NCBI GenBank assembly: GCA_937989665.1
Contig: CALKRN010000006.1
Span: 154,859-218,858, forward strand
Direction: 5' to 3'
DNA from: an uncultured Desulfomicrobiaceae bacterium
Lineage (GTDB): Bacteria > Desulfobacterota > Desulfovibrionia > Desulfovibrionales > Desulfomicrobiaceae
DNA length: 64,000 nt
Made by a program: the position numbers and the translations under genes
The notes under the pieces: model-generated
Databases searched by the model: none
The model's input: only the letters and a program-made list of their open reading frames with translations
Told to the model about the DNA's origin: nothing
Shown here: positions 14,392 through 24,219 of the stretch, in pieces
Layout of the letters: each line of letters starts with the position of its first letter
Numbering within the stretch: the first letter of the stretch is position 1

Positions 14392-16917
14392 CTAGCCCCG
14401 CTGACCACAGCACTTCTTGTACTTCTTGCCACTGCCGCACGGGCAAGGGTCGTTGCGACCGACTTTGGGCTCGGCACGGCGTTGGGTCTGGGGTCGTTCC
14501 TCCTGCTCAAGGCCAGGGGCGACATATTCTACTGCCGCGGCTTCTTCGTGGCGCAAGGCCTCGGGCTGGGTGACTTCTACCTGAAGGTGGGTGAGGGCCC
14601 GCAAGGCACCTTCGCGGATCCGAAGGAGCATCCCCTCAAAGAGCTCGAAACCCTCGCGCTTATACTCCTGTTTGGGGTCCCGCTGGGCATAGCCGCGCAG
14701 ACCAATCCCCTCCTTGAGATAGTCCATCTGGAGCAAGTGCTCTTTCCACGCACGATCGAGGGTATCGAGAATGAAGAACCGTACGATCTCGGTGTAGTGA
14801 TCCGGAGCCGCCTGGCGGTGGAGATCGAGGATGCGCCCCACCAGTCTTTTAGCCTCCTCGCGCGGAACAAAAACTGGCGCTTCCGCGGCTTGCGGCAAGA
14901 CACGACGTAAGGCCAAAATATCATCCACCTGAGCCGCCACCTGAGCCTGAAGTGCGGCTTCCTCATCGCCGCGGCGCCGCTGCTCCCAGGGCTCATAAAG
15001 GGCCTCAAGGAGGTCGTCGAGGAACTCTTCCAACAGCCCATCAAGCTGTGGGGCGGTCATGACCTCGCGGCGCAAGGCGTAGATGACCTCACGCTGCTGG
15101 TTCATGACGTCGTCGTATTCCAGGAGTTGTTTGCGAATTTCAAAGTTGTATCCTTCCACCCGCTTTTGCGCGTTCTCAATGGAGCGCGAAATAAGGGGAT
15201 GTTCAATGGACTCGCCTTCGGTCATGCCTAGCTTTTCCATAAGGCCAGAGATGCGATCTGAGCCAAAAAGCCGCATGAGCGGGTCATCGAGGGCAATGTA
15301 AAAGCGGCTCTCCCCGGGGTCCCCCTGCCGACCTGCCCGACCTCGGAGCTGGTTGTCGATGCGCCGGCTCTCATGCCGCTCCGTGCCGAGGATAAAGAGA
15401 CCACCGAGTTCCCGCACACCCTCACCAAGGACGATGTCCGTTCCCCGCCCCGCCATGTTGGTGGCAATCGTCACCCGGCCACGCTGACCAGCCTGGGCCA
15501 CGATCTCTGCCTCTTTTTCGTGCTGCTTGGCGTTGAGCACCGCATGGGGAATGCGGCGCTTCGCCAGCAGGGCGGAGAGCATCTCGGACTTTTCGATGGA
15601 GGTGGTGCCCACCAGCACCGGCTGTCCCTTGCGGTAGAGGCGCTCGATCTCTTCCACAATCGCCAGGTATTTCTCCCGCTGGGTGCGGTAGACAACGTCT
15701 GGATGGTCCACCCGGATCATTGGCTTGTTGGGCGGGATGACGACGACCTCCAGGCCATAGATTTGCTGGAACTCCACGGCCTCGGTATCCGCTGTGCCCG
15801 TCATGCCGGCCAGTTTGGCATACATGCGAAAGTAGTTCTGGAAGGTAATCGAGGCGAGAGTCTGGTTTTCCGCCTCCACCGGGACCTTTTCTTTGGCCTC
15901 CAATGCCTGATGGAGGCCATCACTGTAGCGGCGACCTGGCATAAGTCGACCCGTAAATTCGTCTACAATGACGACCTTGCCGTCTTTGACGATGTAGTGA
16001 TCGTCACGGATAAAAAGATGATGGGCGCGCAAGGCCTGCAAAATATGGTGCTGCAAAGTAATATGCGCCGGATCAAAAAGGTTCTCGACCTCAAGAAGCT
16101 CCTCACAACGGGCAACGCCCTCATCGGTAAGGGTAACGGTGCGGACCTTTTCATCGACGGTAAAATGGATATCCCGGCTAAGGAGCGGGATGATGGCATC
16201 GATGCGAGCGTAGAGTTCCGTCGACTTCTCCCCAGGGCCAGAGATAATAAGCGGGGTGCGGGCTTCATCGATAAGAATCGAGTCCACCTCATCCACAATG
16301 GCATAATGGAGTTCCCGCTGCACAAGCTGTTCGGCATAGAACTTCATGTTGTCGCGCAGGTAGTCAAAGCCGAACTCGTTGTTCGTCCCATAGGTGACGT
16401 CAGCGGCGTAGGCAGTCTTCCGCTCTTCATCCGAAAGACCATGGACAATAACCCCCACCGAGAGCCCCAAAAATCCGTAAATGGCCCCCATCCAGGCGGC
16501 ATCACGGCGAGCGAGGTAATCGTTCACCGTCACCACATGGACCCCACGACCCGTCAAGGCGTTGAGCACCACCGGGAGGGTAGCCACAAGCGTCTTGCCC
16601 TCACCTGTTTTCATTTCCGCAATCTTGCCCTGGTGCAGGGTGATGCCGCCGATAATCTGTACGTCAAAATGGCGCATACCCAGGGCACGCCGGCCAGCCT
16701 CCCGAGTGAGGGCAAAGACCTCGGGTAGCAGGTCGTCAAGACTGCGGCCCTGCTCGACTTCACGTCGCATCTCGGCGATGCGACGGGCAAAGGCTTCATC
16801 CGGCAGCGCAGCGACCTTGGGTTCCCAATCGTTTACCGCCGCCACAATCGGCCGCAAGGACTTGAGATAGCGGTCATTTTTGGTGCCAAAAAGCTTTTTC
16901 GTCAAAAACCCAAACAT
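14392..16917 (-). CDS. secA: Preprotein translocase ATPase SecA
   Basis: SecA drives Sec-dependent export through SecYEG at the inner membrane. The 841 residues are full length. Visible: the N-terminal [19 protein letters not shown], Walker A MKTGEGKT, the [15 protein letters not shown] helicase/DEAD region, [14 protein letters not shown] and [13 protein letters not shown] of motor domain 2, and the C-terminal zinc motif [13 protein letters not shown] that contacts SecB/ribosomes. It follows smpB by 23 bp on the same strand and is the last gene of the long minus-strand run. SecY is separately encoded at 53754-55067. Confidence 0.98.
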   Translation of the reverse strand: MFGFLTKKLFGTKNDRYLKSLRPIVAAVNDWEPKVAALPDEAFARRIAEMRREVEQGRSLDDLLPEVFALTREAGRRALGMRHFDVQIIGGITLHQGKIAEMKTGEGKTLVATLPVVLNALTGRGVHVVTVNDYLARRDAAWMGAIYGFLGLSVGVIVHGLSDEERKTAYAADVTYGTNNEFGFDYLRDNMKFYAEQLVQRELHYAIVDEVDSILIDEARTPLIISGPGEKSTELYARIDAIIPLLSRDIHFTVDEKVRTVTLTDEGVARCEELLEVENLFDPAHITLQHHILQALRAHHLFIRDDHYIVKDGKVVIVDEFTGRLMPGRRYSDGLHQALEAKEKVPVEAENQTLASITFQNYFRMYAKLAGMTGTADTEAVEFQQIYGLEVVVIPPNKPMIRVDHPDVVYRTQREKYLAIVEEIERLYRKGQPVLVGTTSIEKSEMLSALLAKRRIPHAVLNAKQHEKEAEIVAQAGQRGRVTIATNMAGRGTDIVLGEGVRELGGLFILGTERHESRRIDNQLRGRAGRQGDPGESRFYIALDDPLMRLFGSDRISGLMEKLGMTEGESIEHPLISRSIENAQKRVEGYNFEIRKQLLEYDDVMNQQREVIYALRREVMTAPQLDGLLEEFLDDLLEALYEPWEQRRRGDEEAALQAQVAAQVDDILALRRVLPQAAEAPVFVPREEAKRLVGRILDLHRQAAPDHYTEIVRFFILDTLDRAWKEHLLQMDYLKEGIGLRGYAQRDPKQEYKREGFELFEGMLLRIREGALRALTHLQVEVTQPEALRHEEAAAVEYVAPGLEQEERPQTQRRAEPKVGRNDPCPCGSGKKYKKCCGQRG

Positions 16918-16940
16918 ATGTCTCCTTGCAGGAACCGTCC

Positions 16941-17402
16941 CTAGCGGACCATCTCCCGCTCCAGGTCGCGGGCAATAGCCCGACGCCGCAGTTCCTCGCG
17001 GCGATCGTGCAAGCGTTTGCCCCGAGCCAAGGCCAGTTCCACTTTGATCCTACCGTTTTTGAAATACATCTTCGTGGGCACCACGGTAAGCCCTTTTTGC
17101 TCCACCTTGGCCGCCAACCCAGCAATCTCTCGGGCGTGCAGCAGGAGTTTGCGATCGCGATCCGGATCATGCTGGGCATAACCGGCATTGGGGTAAGGGG
17201 AAATATGCACCCCCGTCAGCCAGGCCTCGCCACCGTGGAAGACGACATAGCCATCACCGAGGTTGACCCGGCCCTCGCGCAAAGATTTCACCTCAGACCC
17301 GGTCAGCACTAAGCCCGCCTCCACGAAGTCGAGAAATTCATATTCATGGCGAGCCTTCCGATTGGCCGATACCAGCTTCACGCCCTGGGGCTTGGCACTC
17401 AT
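16941..17402 (-). CDS. smpB: SsrA-binding protein SmpB
   Basis: SmpB binds tmRNA and brings it to stalled ribosomes. The 153 residues contain the family marks [55 protein letters not shown] and a basic C-terminal tail ([20 protein letters not shown]). The ATG overlaps the ptsI stop by 4 bp (ATGA). No ssrA gene was recognised in the window. Confidence 0.97.
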   Translation of the reverse strand: MSAKPQGVKLVSANRKARHEYEFLDFVEAGLVLTGSEVKSLREGRVNLGDGYVVFHGGEAWLTGVHISPYPNAGYAQHDPDRDRKLLLHAREIAGLAAKVEQKGLTVVPTKMYFKNGRIKVELALARGKRLHDRREELRRRAIARDLEREMVR

Positions 17403-19177
17403 ACCGTTCCCCCTTCCTCGCCCAGGAGCGAGACTGAAAATAAGAGCTCTTCTGGAAAGCGCCGGTAGATCATCTCCCGTACAAGGCGGTTATTACTGGC
17501 TACCGACTGGCTACTCATAATCTGTTTTAAGAGGGCATCACACTCTTCGAGAGTCATCTGACGCACCAATCGCTTGATACTCGGAATGGAACGAGGATTA
17601 AGACTTATGGAGTCAACCTGCATCCCCAAAAGCAATGGAACACAAAATGGATCCGCAGCGAGCTCACCACAAACACAAACTTCAATGCCTGCCTGGTGAC
17701 CAGAATCGACGATCCATTTGATAGATCGCACAATAGCGGGGTGAAGGGGCTGGTAGAGAGGGGAAACATCTTTATTGGTACGATCAATCCCCAGGGTATA
17801 TTGGATAAGATCATTGGTGCCGACGCTAAAAAAATCCACTTCCTGCGCCAAGACGTCCGCGGTCATGACGGCGCTCGGGACCTCCATCATAATACCGAGG
17901 GGCATGTCTTCGCGAAAAGGGATCCCTTGCGCTGCCAACTCCTGTTGCACCCGGTGGTAGAACTTCTTCGCCTCCACGAGCTCCTCAATCCCGGAGATCA
18001 TCGGGAGTAAGAGCTGGACATTGCCGACGACGCTGGCACGAAGGATCGCCCGCAGTTGGGTGCGGAAGAGGTCCCGATGGCGCAGACAATACCGAATAGC
18101 CCGCAACCCAAGGGCAGGATTCGACTCTCGGCCTTGCCGCAGGCTCGGGACAAGCTTGTCTGCCCCCACATCCAAGGTCCGGATAACCACCTTGTGCGGG
18201 GCCATGAGGCTAGCGAGATCGAGATACTGCTCGGCCAATTCATCTTCGTCTGGGGGGGTGGCGCGGTTCATGAAGGCGTACTCCGTACGGTACAGGCCAA
18301 TGCCCTCGGCCCCCAGGTCCCGCACCGCCACGACTTCTTCGAAAAATTCGATATTGGCCAAGGCCTGCACCCGAAAACCATCCCGCGTCTCCGCTGGCAA
18401 GTGGCAAGAGCGCAGTACCACTGCCTGGTACTCGTCAAAACGGGCGGCAAGCTCCGTGGCGCGGGCAAGCTCATCTTCGTCAGGGTCCACGAGCAGCCGG
18501 CCATGGAACCCATCCAAAATGACCAATTCTCCTGCCAAGGCGCTATCTAAGGCCTCGATGCCCACTACCGCCGGAATCTGCAGGGAGCGAGCCAGAATGC
18601 CCACATGCGAGGTCTTGCCGCCACTGGCGGTGGCAAGGGCAAGGACTTTGGCAAAATCGATCTCCACCAAATCCGCAGGACTCAAGTCCTGCGCCACAAG
18701 GACGCCACGCTGGGGCATACTCGCCACCTGGGCCTGACCCACGAGGATCCGCAGGACCCGCTCCGCGGCTTGGCGCACGTCCTGCATCCGCGCCCGCAGA
18801 TAGTCGTCCTCCACCGCCGCAAAGGTGGCCTCCACCCCAGCTAGGGTTCGCTCTAAGGCCCACTCGGCATTGATGCCTTCAGCCACCGCCGCCAGGGCCT
18901 GGTCCTGAAGCTTGCGGTCCTGAACAAGGAGCAAGTGCGCTTGCACCATGGCCGCGTGCTCCCGCAGGTCTTCCGGCACGGCGGCCAAAAGCCGCCCAAG
19001 TTCTGCCGCGGCACTGGCAAAGGCCTGCCGGAGACGCGCTTGCTCCTGGGGGACAGCCTCCGGGGGAATGGCATGGTAGGCAGCGCGGGCAAACCAATCG
19101 CGATCCAGGACATACGCCCGACCAATGGCCACGCCAGCGGCCACAGGGATCCCATGGAGTACCCGACGCGCCATCAT
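17399..19177 (-). CDS. ptsI: PTS enzyme I (phosphoenolpyruvate-protein phosphotransferase)
   Basis: Enzyme I takes phosphate from PEP and passes it to HPr. The 592 residues include the phosphohistidine H191 in GGKTSHVGILARS, the PEP-binding EGIGLYRTEYAFMNR, and the PEP-utilising C-terminal barrel (LPMISGIEEL; FFSVGTNDLIQYTLGIDR; VCVCGELAADP). It overlaps HPr by 4 bp upstream and smpB by 4 bp downstream. The part encoded by about 17590-17850 is visibly more AT-rich than the rest of the gene. Only one EII component (IID) is adjacent. Confidence 0.96.
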   Translation of the reverse strand: MMARRVLHGIPVAAGVAIGRAYVLDRDWFARAAYHAIPPEAVPQEQARLRQAFASAAAELGRLLAAVPEDLREHAAMVQAHLLLVQDRKLQDQALAAVAEGINAEWALERTLAGVEATFAAVEDDYLRARMQDVRQAAERVLRILVGQAQVASMPQRGVLVAQDLSPADLVEIDFAKVLALATASGGKTSHVGILARSLQIPAVVGIEALDSALAGELVILDGFHGRLLVDPDEDELARATELAARFDEYQAVVLRSCHLPAETRDGFRVQALANIEFFEEVVAVRDLGAEGIGLYRTEYAFMNRATPPDEDELAEQYLDLASLMAPHKVVIRTLDVGADKLVPSLRQGRESNPALGLRAIRYCLRHRDLFRTQLRAILRASVVGNVQLLLPMISGIEELVEAKKFYHRVQQELAAQGIPFREDMPLGIMMEVPSAVMTADVLAQEVDFFSVGTNDLIQYTLGIDRTNKDVSPLYQPLHPAIVRSIKWIVDSGHQAGIEVCVCGELAADPFCVPLLLGMQVDSISLNPRSIPSIKRLVRQMTLEECDALLKQIMSSQSVASNNRLVREMIYRRFPEELLFSVSLLGEEGGTV

Positions 19178-19461
19178 TCCTCTCCAAAACGTTCACGGAA
19201 CAACTGAGCCACGGCCTCCACTGCTTCCTGGGCATCGGGGCCATGACCTCGAACGCGCACCCACGCCCCCCGAGGGGCGGCCAAGGTAAGGATGTCCAAG
19301 ATGGATTTGGCGTCCACAGCCCCGTCCTGGGTTTCCAGCACCAGGTCTGCGGCAAAACGCTGGGCGGTCTGGCAGATCTTTCCTGCTGGCCGCGCATGGA
19401 GCCCCAACGTGTTAGCCACCTGGACGGTACACTCCCAGGTATGAGCCCCCGCTTGCCTCAT
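19174..19461 (-). CDS. ptsH: PTS phosphocarrier protein HPr
   Basis: The 95 residues hold the phosphorylation histidine H22 in NTLGLHARPAGKI and the Ser-46-equivalent S53 in DAKSILDILTLAA. It relays phosphate from enzyme I to EIIA. The frame is open upstream to 19674, but the ATG at 19461 gives normal HPr length and overlaps the IID stop (ATGA), so it was chosen. The regulatory Ser suggests possible HPr kinase control, though no hprK is seen here. Confidence 0.94.
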   Translation of the reverse strand: MRQAGAHTWECTVQVANTLGLHARPAGKICQTAQRFAADLVLETQDGAVDAKSILDILTLAAPRGAWVRVRGHGPDAQEAVEAVAQLFRERFGEE

Positions 19462-20183
19462 CGTGCGAACCCCAGGAACCACACGCCACTTACGGCAAGC
19501 ACAAAGGCAAGCCGCCACAACCCCCGCGTGGCCACCAAAGCGCCACCCCCAGCCACAACGCCTGTCGCCAGCATGGCCCATAAACCGCCTGGGGCCGCCA
19601 CCGTGGTCGCCACCAGGGCAAGCCCCATGGCACCGATCACCTTGAGCCGCCGAGCCCAATTGATGAGATCCCACCGCTTAAGTCCCTGCAAAAAAACGAG
19701 TCCCTCGGCGTACGCCCGCAAAAAAGTACGATACTTGAACCCCTGGAACACGGAGGCGACAACGATCATCCAGCCCAAGGCCCAGCCCCACCAGCCGCAC
19801 ACCAGCAACCAACAGTGCACCACGGCCCACACCGTCAGGACCCCGCCACCAAAAAAGGCGTCACCTAAGCCCGACAAGGTAAAGATCACCGTTGGGCGTA
19901 CCGCAGCCAGGGCCTGCGGCGCCAACACCCCTTGGGCGATGCGCTCTTCGAAGAACAAAAACAACCCCACCAAGGCTGGCGTCCAAGAGGGATGGGTATG
20001 GTACAGTCCCAAATAGCGATGCCGCGCCCGCTGCAGGGCTGCAGGGTCATGGCCATAGAGATGTTCGAGGGCGGGATGGAGGATGAATACGAGCCCCACA
20101 TTCTGGAAGCCGCGCATCGTGTACACCGCTCCCACCAAATAGGTGCGCAAAAAGATACGCAGCAAGAGCCGCCGGGGGATCAT
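19458..20183 (-). CDS. PTS system mannose/fructose/sorbose family IID component
   Basis: This 241-residue membrane protein matches the IID subunit of mannose-type permeases: the N-terminal LRIFLRTYLVGAVYTMRGFQNVG, the Tyr-His-rich LGLYHTHPSWTPALVGLFLF, EERIAQGVL, SGLGDAFFGGG, and several hydrophobic spans at the C-terminus. IIA, IIB and IIC partners are absent on either side (rsmI upstream, ptsH downstream), so they must be elsewhere or missing. It overlaps both neighbours by 4 bp. Confidence 0.9.
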   Translation of the reverse strand: MIPRRLLLRIFLRTYLVGAVYTMRGFQNVGLVFILHPALEHLYGHDPAALQRARHRYLGLYHTHPSWTPALVGLFLFFEERIAQGVLAPQALAAVRPTVIFTLSGLGDAFFGGGVLTVWAVVHCWLLVCGWWGWALGWMIVVASVFQGFKYRTFLRAYAEGLVFLQGLKRWDLINWARRLKVIGAMGLALVATTVAAPGGLWAMLATGVVAGGGALVATRGLWRLAFVLAVSGVWFLGFAR

Positions 20184-20995
20184 CGCTCCTCCACGAGCAT
20201 GCGGTACACCTCCTTGGCCGACCAGCCCGAAACCCGAGCCAACCGCCGGGCCACCTCACGGGGGCCTAGGCCCGCAGCCACTAAGGCCCTCGCCTCGTGC
20301 ATCAGACGCGCGGCCTCCCACGCCGGCTCGCATCCCTCTGGCGGGCCCACCACCACCGTGACCTCTCCCATGAGCCCAGAGAGGGCTGCCATGTCCTGGC
20401 CAAGCCGGCCATGGATAAAGGCCTCGTGGCGCTTGGTCAATTCCCGGGCCAAACAAAAGGCCCTCTCCCCAAGCACCCGATGGGCCACGGCCAGGGACGC
20501 CGGGACACGGTTCTTGCGATCATACCACACCAATGTCACCGCCAAAGCAGCGTACGGGGCGAGTACAGCAGCCACCTCCCCGGGCTTGCGCGGCAAGAAT
20601 CCGAGAAAGACAAAGGGATATGGCGGCAACCCGCTGGCCACCACCGCTGCCACGGCCGCACAAGGACCCGGTACCGGCGAAACCGGGATCCCGGCCTGCC
20701 AGCAGGCGGCCACTAGGCGATAGCCTGGGTCCGCCATTAACGGGGTCCCGGCATCGGAGACCAGAGCCGCGTCCTCGCCCTGGGCCAACCGAGCAAGGAC
20801 CCAGGGCAGGCGTTGGGTTTCGTTATGCTCATGCAAGCTGACAAGTTCCGGGGTGCGCACCCCACACAAAGAAAGGAGCTGCCCGGTGCGCCGGGTATCC
20901 TCGCACAGGAGAAACGAAACCGTCTCGAGGACCTCACGCGCCCGAGAAGAGAGGTCACCACGGTTGCCAAGCGGCGTGGCCACGATCCACAGCAT
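20180..20995 (-). CDS. rsmI: 16S rRNA (cytidine-1402-2'-O)-methyltransferase RsmI
   Basis: RsmI methylates C1402 in the decoding centre using SAM. The 271 residues show the tetrapyrrole-methylase-type fold: IVATPLGNRGDLSSRA at the N-terminus, CEDTRRTGQLL, LVSDAGTPLMADPGYRLV, and GFLPRKPGE. The C-terminal GWSAKEVYRML is also typical. The ATG at 20995 gives the normal N-terminus although it lies 41 bp inside the end of yraN; the frame is open to 21034 without homology. Confidence 0.93.
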   Translation of the reverse strand: MLWIVATPLGNRGDLSSRAREVLETVSFLLCEDTRRTGQLLSLCGVRTPELVSLHEHNETQRLPWVLARLAQGEDAALVSDAGTPLMADPGYRLVAACWQAGIPVSPVPGPCAAVAAVVASGLPPYPFVFLGFLPRKPGEVAAVLAPYAALAVTLVWYDRKNRVPASLAVAHRVLGERAFCLARELTKRHEAFIHGRLGQDMAALSGLMGEVTVVVGPPEGCEPAWEAARLMHEARALVAAGLGPREVARRLARVSGWSAKEVYRMLVEER

Positions 20996-21356
20996 GACTG
21001 ATGTCCAAGATATGACGAAGGTGATCAATGGCAAACGGCGGCTGGCTGCCCACTACGGCCACGAGATCAAAACGACATGGGCGATTCCATGCCCCAACGT
21101 GCGTAAGATAAGCGGCAGCCGCCCGCACAAGGCGCTGGGCCTTCACCGAAGTCACGGCCTCACCGGGCAGACCGCGTCGGGTGGTGGCCCGGGTCTTGAC
21201 CTCCACAAACACCAATGTCTCTGCCTCCTCGGCAACGATGTCGAGCTCACCTCCCCGGGTGCGAAAGTTTCGCGCCAGGACACGCCAGCCAAGACCAAGA
21301 AGATAGCGTACGGCCAGCTCCTCGCCCAGACGTCCTGTGGCTTGCCCCTGCTTCAT
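20955..21356 (-). CDS. yraN: YraN family (UPF0102) endonuclease-like protein
   Basis: This 133-residue protein has the restriction-endonuclease-like fold of UPF0102: GRLGEELAVRYLLGLGWRVL, NFRTRGGELDIVAEE and TLVFVEVKTRA, i.e. the E...D-x-ExK catalytic pattern. Its role is unknown, though it is widely conserved next to rnhB. The ATG at 21356 lies 3 bp after the rnhB stop with GGAG upstream, and is preferred over the open frame start at 21398. Confidence 0.9.
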   Translation of the reverse strand: MKQGQATGRLGEELAVRYLLGLGWRVLARNFRTRGGELDIVAEEAETLVFVEVKTRATTRRGLPGEAVTSVKAQRLVRAAAAYLTHVGAWNRPCRFDLVAVVGSQPPFAIDHLRHILDISHAVDRGHAAWQPW

Positions 21357-21358
21357 GC

Positions 21359-21955
21359 CTACGCTCCAGGCAGATGGAGTTGGATCGCTGCAGGGCAAAC
21401 GCCACGGAAAGTGCGGCGGTGGAGCGCGCTGGGGCCAAGGCGCTGCAATGCCGCCCGGTGGGCAGCAGTCCCATAGCCCTTATGGACCTCGAAACCATAC
21501 CCGGGATAACGCTGCGCCAATAACTCCATGAGCCCATCGCGGAACGTTTTGGCAAGGATGGAGGCCGCCGCAATGACCGGCACGAGACAGTCACCATCCA
21601 CCACAGCCCGGACTGGGGCACGGGCAGGAAACACTTGGTTGCCATCCACCATGACCTGATGAGGCCGAACGGAGAGGGCCTCCACCGCGCGGGCCATGGC
21701 CCGCAAGGTGGCCTGGAGGATGTTCACCGCCTCAATCTCCCGCGGCCAAGAAAAGCCCAAGGCCCAGGACACCGCCTGGGCCTTGATGGTGCGAGCAAGG
21801 ACCTCACGCCTTGCAGGGGAGAGGGTCTTGGAGTCTGCCACGCCCGGCAGCTGCCAGTCGGCGGCCACCACCACCGCTGCCGCCACAACAGGGCCAGCGA
21901 GGCACCCCCTCCCAGCCTCGTCTACCCCCGCCACCAGGACGGAAGCGTCCCCCAT
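21359..21955 (-). CDS. rnhB: Ribonuclease HII
   Basis: RNase HII removes ribonucleotides and RNA from DNA-RNA hybrids. The 198 residues contain the catalytic signature VAGVDEAGRGCLAGPVVAAA, then VADSKTLSPARRE, VMVDGN, VVDGDCLVPVIAAASILAKT and YPGYGFEVHKGYGT. The ATG at 21955 has AAGGAG 7 bp upstream; the longer open frame to 22102 is not part of the family and was dropped. Follows rplS by 22 bp. Confidence 0.95.
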   Translation of the reverse strand: MGDASVLVAGVDEAGRGCLAGPVVAAAVVVAADWQLPGVADSKTLSPARREVLARTIKAQAVSWALGFSWPREIEAVNILQATLRAMARAVEALSVRPHQVMVDGNQVFPARAPVRAVVDGDCLVPVIAAASILAKTFRDGLMELLAQRYPGYGFEVHKGYGTAAHRAALQRLGPSALHRRTFRGVCPAAIQLHLPGA

Positions 21956-21977
21956 GCGTGACTCCTTGTACCGAGAC

Positions 21978-22328
21978 CTAAATCCAATCTTTTTTGGCCT
22001 TGATGCGAGCTGCTTTTCCTTTGAGGTTGCGCAAGTAGTAGAGGCGGCTGCGACGCACAACACCTTGAGAAACGACTTCAATGCGATCAATGCATGGGGC
22101 ATGGAGTGGGAAGATGCGTTCTACGCCCACCCCTTCAGAAACCTTACGCACGACAAACGAGGCATCGGTGGTCCCTTTTTTGTAACGGATCACCACACCC
22201 TGAAAGACTTGGATGCGCTCTTTCTCGCCTTCCACAATGCGGGTGTGGACCTTGACCGTGTCCCCAGGCCGAAAATCCGGGATGTCCGCGCGCAGGTGTT
22301 CAGCTTCGATATTGCGGATAATGTCCAT
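21978..22328 (-). CDS. rplS: Large ribosomal subunit protein L19
   Basis: L19 lies at the subunit interface. The 116 residues match the family ([64 protein letters not shown]). The ATG at 22328 with AAGGAG upstream is preferred to the GTG/ATG further up at 22346. It sits in the usual rpsP-rimM-trmD-rplS order. Confidence 0.97.
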   Translation of the reverse strand: MDIIRNIEAEHLRADIPDFRPGDTVKVHTRIVEGEKERIQVFQGVVIRYKKGTTDASFVVRKVSEGVGVERIFPLHAPCIDRIEVVSQGVVRRSRLYYLRNLKGKAARIKAKKDWI

Positions 22329-22374
22329 AACGTGATCTCCTTCCAATTCTTTCTACCATAGGGCAGAAGCAGAC

Positions 22375-23646
22375 TTATCCCAGGTCACCCACCAGCCGAT
22401 CGACGAGGATTGCGGCTGCTGCGCGCACCGAGAGATGATTGTACGTTTCCAAAAACCGCACCGGCCGCAGACAGGCCTCGGCCCGCCTTAGGACCTCGGG
22501 GGCAAGGCCGTGGCCTGTGCCCAAAACAAGCAGCACTGGCTCGTTCTCAAGCCACCGACGCACCTCGTGGACCGGAGTGTCCCCGCCCCGCGCTGAAGTG
22601 GCCACAAGCCGGGGCAGACGTCCGACACGCTGCGTCACCTGGGCCATGGCGTCTTCCAACGACGCTACCACTTCAACCATCTCCAAGGCTTGTCGACGAT
22701 GGGGGTTGGCCAGTGCCCCTTCGCCTTCCCGCCAATGGGCAAGCAGCGACCGTGCCAAGGCCTGCTGATCCTCCAGCGGCGTGCAGAGCCAATACCCACC
22801 GAGGCCATAGGTGCACGAAAGGCGTGCGATATCGTGGAGGTCGAGATTTGTCAAAGAGGTGGCTATCGTCCGACCGTGCGCATCCACCACGGGGTAGTGC
22901 ACCAAGGCGACAAACAGATTACGCCCCCAGCGCCGGCGCGGCACCTGCTGGAGGTGGCGGCAGTCCTCGTCCTCGAGCCAAGCCCGCTCCAGGAGGTCTG
23001 GCCGCCGTCGGAGCGTCTCCTCGAGGCTTTGCTGCCGCCGCCAAGCGCGGATGCGGGCGTGATCGCCGGAGAGCAAGACTTCGGGCACGCGCAGACCTTG
23101 GTACACTTCCGGACGGGTGTAGTGGGGGTACTCCAGCAGCCCAGCGCTAAAGCTCTCCTCGGCAGCGCTTTCCTCTTTGCCCAAAAAATCCGGCACATGA
23201 CGAAAGACCGCCTCCATGAGGCACAAGGCCGCACTCTCCCCGCCACTGAGGACAAAATCGCCCACCGATACGGCCTCCAGGGGAAAAAGCGCTTCAATGC
23301 GGGCATCAATGCCCTCATAGCGGCCACACACCACCACCAACTCTGATTCCCAAGATAACGCCTGCGCCAAGGACTGAGTAAGGGGCTGTCCCTTGGGGGC
23401 AAGGAGGATCCGACGTCCCGGCGGGGCATCCTCAATGGCTCGAGCCACCGGATCTACAGCAAGAACCATCCCCGCACCGCCGCCGTAGGGGCGATCGTCC
23501 ACATGACGGTGCTTGTCCTGGGAAAAATCGCGAGGGTTGCGAAACTCCACCTGCACCAGACCCCGCGCCACCGCCCTTCCCAAAAGTCCGCAGGACAACG
23601 GCGAGGCAAAAAACTCCGGAAACAAGGTCACCAGGGTGCAGCGCAT
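22375..23646 (-). CDS. trmD: tRNA (guanine37-N1)-methyltransferase TrmD fused to a second RNA methyltransferase domain
   Basis: The 423 residues are far longer than a normal TrmD (about 245). Residues 1-235 are TrmD: VTLFPEFFASPLSCGLLGRA, HRHVDDRPYGGGAGMVL, the SPOUT-knot VVCGRYEGIDAR and SVGDFVLSGGE. After a basic linker (VPRRRWGRNLF), residues 245-423 look like the SAM-dependent RNA methyltransferase family usually found as a separate protein (LVHYPVVDAHGRTIATSLTN, LDLHDIARLSCTYGL, VLGTGHGLAPEVL). Fusions of this kind are known from Desulfovibrio relatives. The ATG at 23646 has AAGGA upstream. Confidence 0.92.
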   Translation of the reverse strand: MRCTLVTLFPEFFASPLSCGLLGRAVARGLVQVEFRNPRDFSQDKHRHVDDRPYGGGAGMVLAVDPVARAIEDAPPGRRILLAPKGQPLTQSLAQALSWESELVVVCGRYEGIDARIEALFPLEAVSVGDFVLSGGESAALCLMEAVFRHVPDFLGKEESAAEESFSAGLLEYPHYTRPEVYQGLRVPEVLLSGDHARIRAWRRQQSLEETLRRRPDLLERAWLEDEDCRHLQQVPRRRWGRNLFVALVHYPVVDAHGRTIATSLTNLDLHDIARLSCTYGLGGYWLCTPLEDQQALARSLLAHWREGEGALANPHRRQALEMVEVVASLEDAMAQVTQRVGRLPRLVATSARGGDTPVHEVRRWLENEPVLLVLGTGHGLAPEVLRRAEACLRPVRFLETYNHLSVRAAAAILVDRLVGDLG

Positions 23647-23676
23647 GGCGCATTTCCTTAAAGAGGACAGGGACAA

Positions 23677-24219
23677 TCAGCCGCCTGCATCCTGACGGCA
23701 GCACTCCAGCAGGCCCTCGGGGAGGTCAAGGAGCAACCGATCTTCTCGCACCTCCCGGCACAAGGCCGCAGGGACAAGATACCGCGCCCCCTGGGCGCCG
23801 ACAATCGTCCACAATTCCTGGCCCGCCACATGCGACACGGTCTCCAACCTCCCCAGTTCGTGCCCCTGCACCGCTGCCACGACACGGCCGACCCACAAAA
23901 GTGCCCCCCAATGCTGGGGGGCAGCGGCCGCCACATCCCTCGCCCGAGCGAGGACTGCCGCATGGCGCCAGGCCTCGGCCTTCTCCCGACCCTGGAGTCC
24001 ATCCAGGGCCACGATGACCCTCGCCCCATGGCGTCGGGCACGGAGCACTGGCCAGGGCCTCGCCTTGGAGCCCTCGCGGCGCAAGTAGAGCCGACCCACG
24101 CCCAAGAGGGCCTCTTCTCCCCGCCCATGCGGGGCGACCACAAGCTCCCCCCCGAGCCCATGGGCCTTCACCACCCGGCCCAATTCCACCAACGCAAGGG
24201 CGTGGGCTCTGCTACTCAA
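23677..24219 (-). CDS. rimM: Ribosome maturation factor RimM
   Basis: RimM assists 30S head assembly through S19. The 180 residues have the N-terminal barrel (LALVELGRVVKAHGLGGELV) and a divergent PRC-barrel C-terminal half (ELGRLETVSHVAGQELWTIV; ARYLVPAALCREV; LLLDLPEGLLE). No ATG fits. A TTG at 24219, with GGAG 4 bp upstream and overlapping the end of khpA, gives normal length and was chosen; a second TTG/GTG pair near 24195 is possible. Confidence 0.88.
   Translation of the reverse strand: MSSRAHALALVELGRVVKAHGLGGELVVAPHGRGEEALLGVGRLYLRREGSKARPWPVLRARRHGARVIVALDGLQGREKAEAWRHAAVLARARDVAAAAPQHWGALLWVGRVVAAVQGHELGRLETVSHVAGQELWTIVGAQGARYLVPAALCREVREDRLLLDLPEGLLECCRQDAGG

Noticed and set aside
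15373..16728. 451-codon open frame on the plus strand
   Set aside because: Antisense of secA, with no family character.
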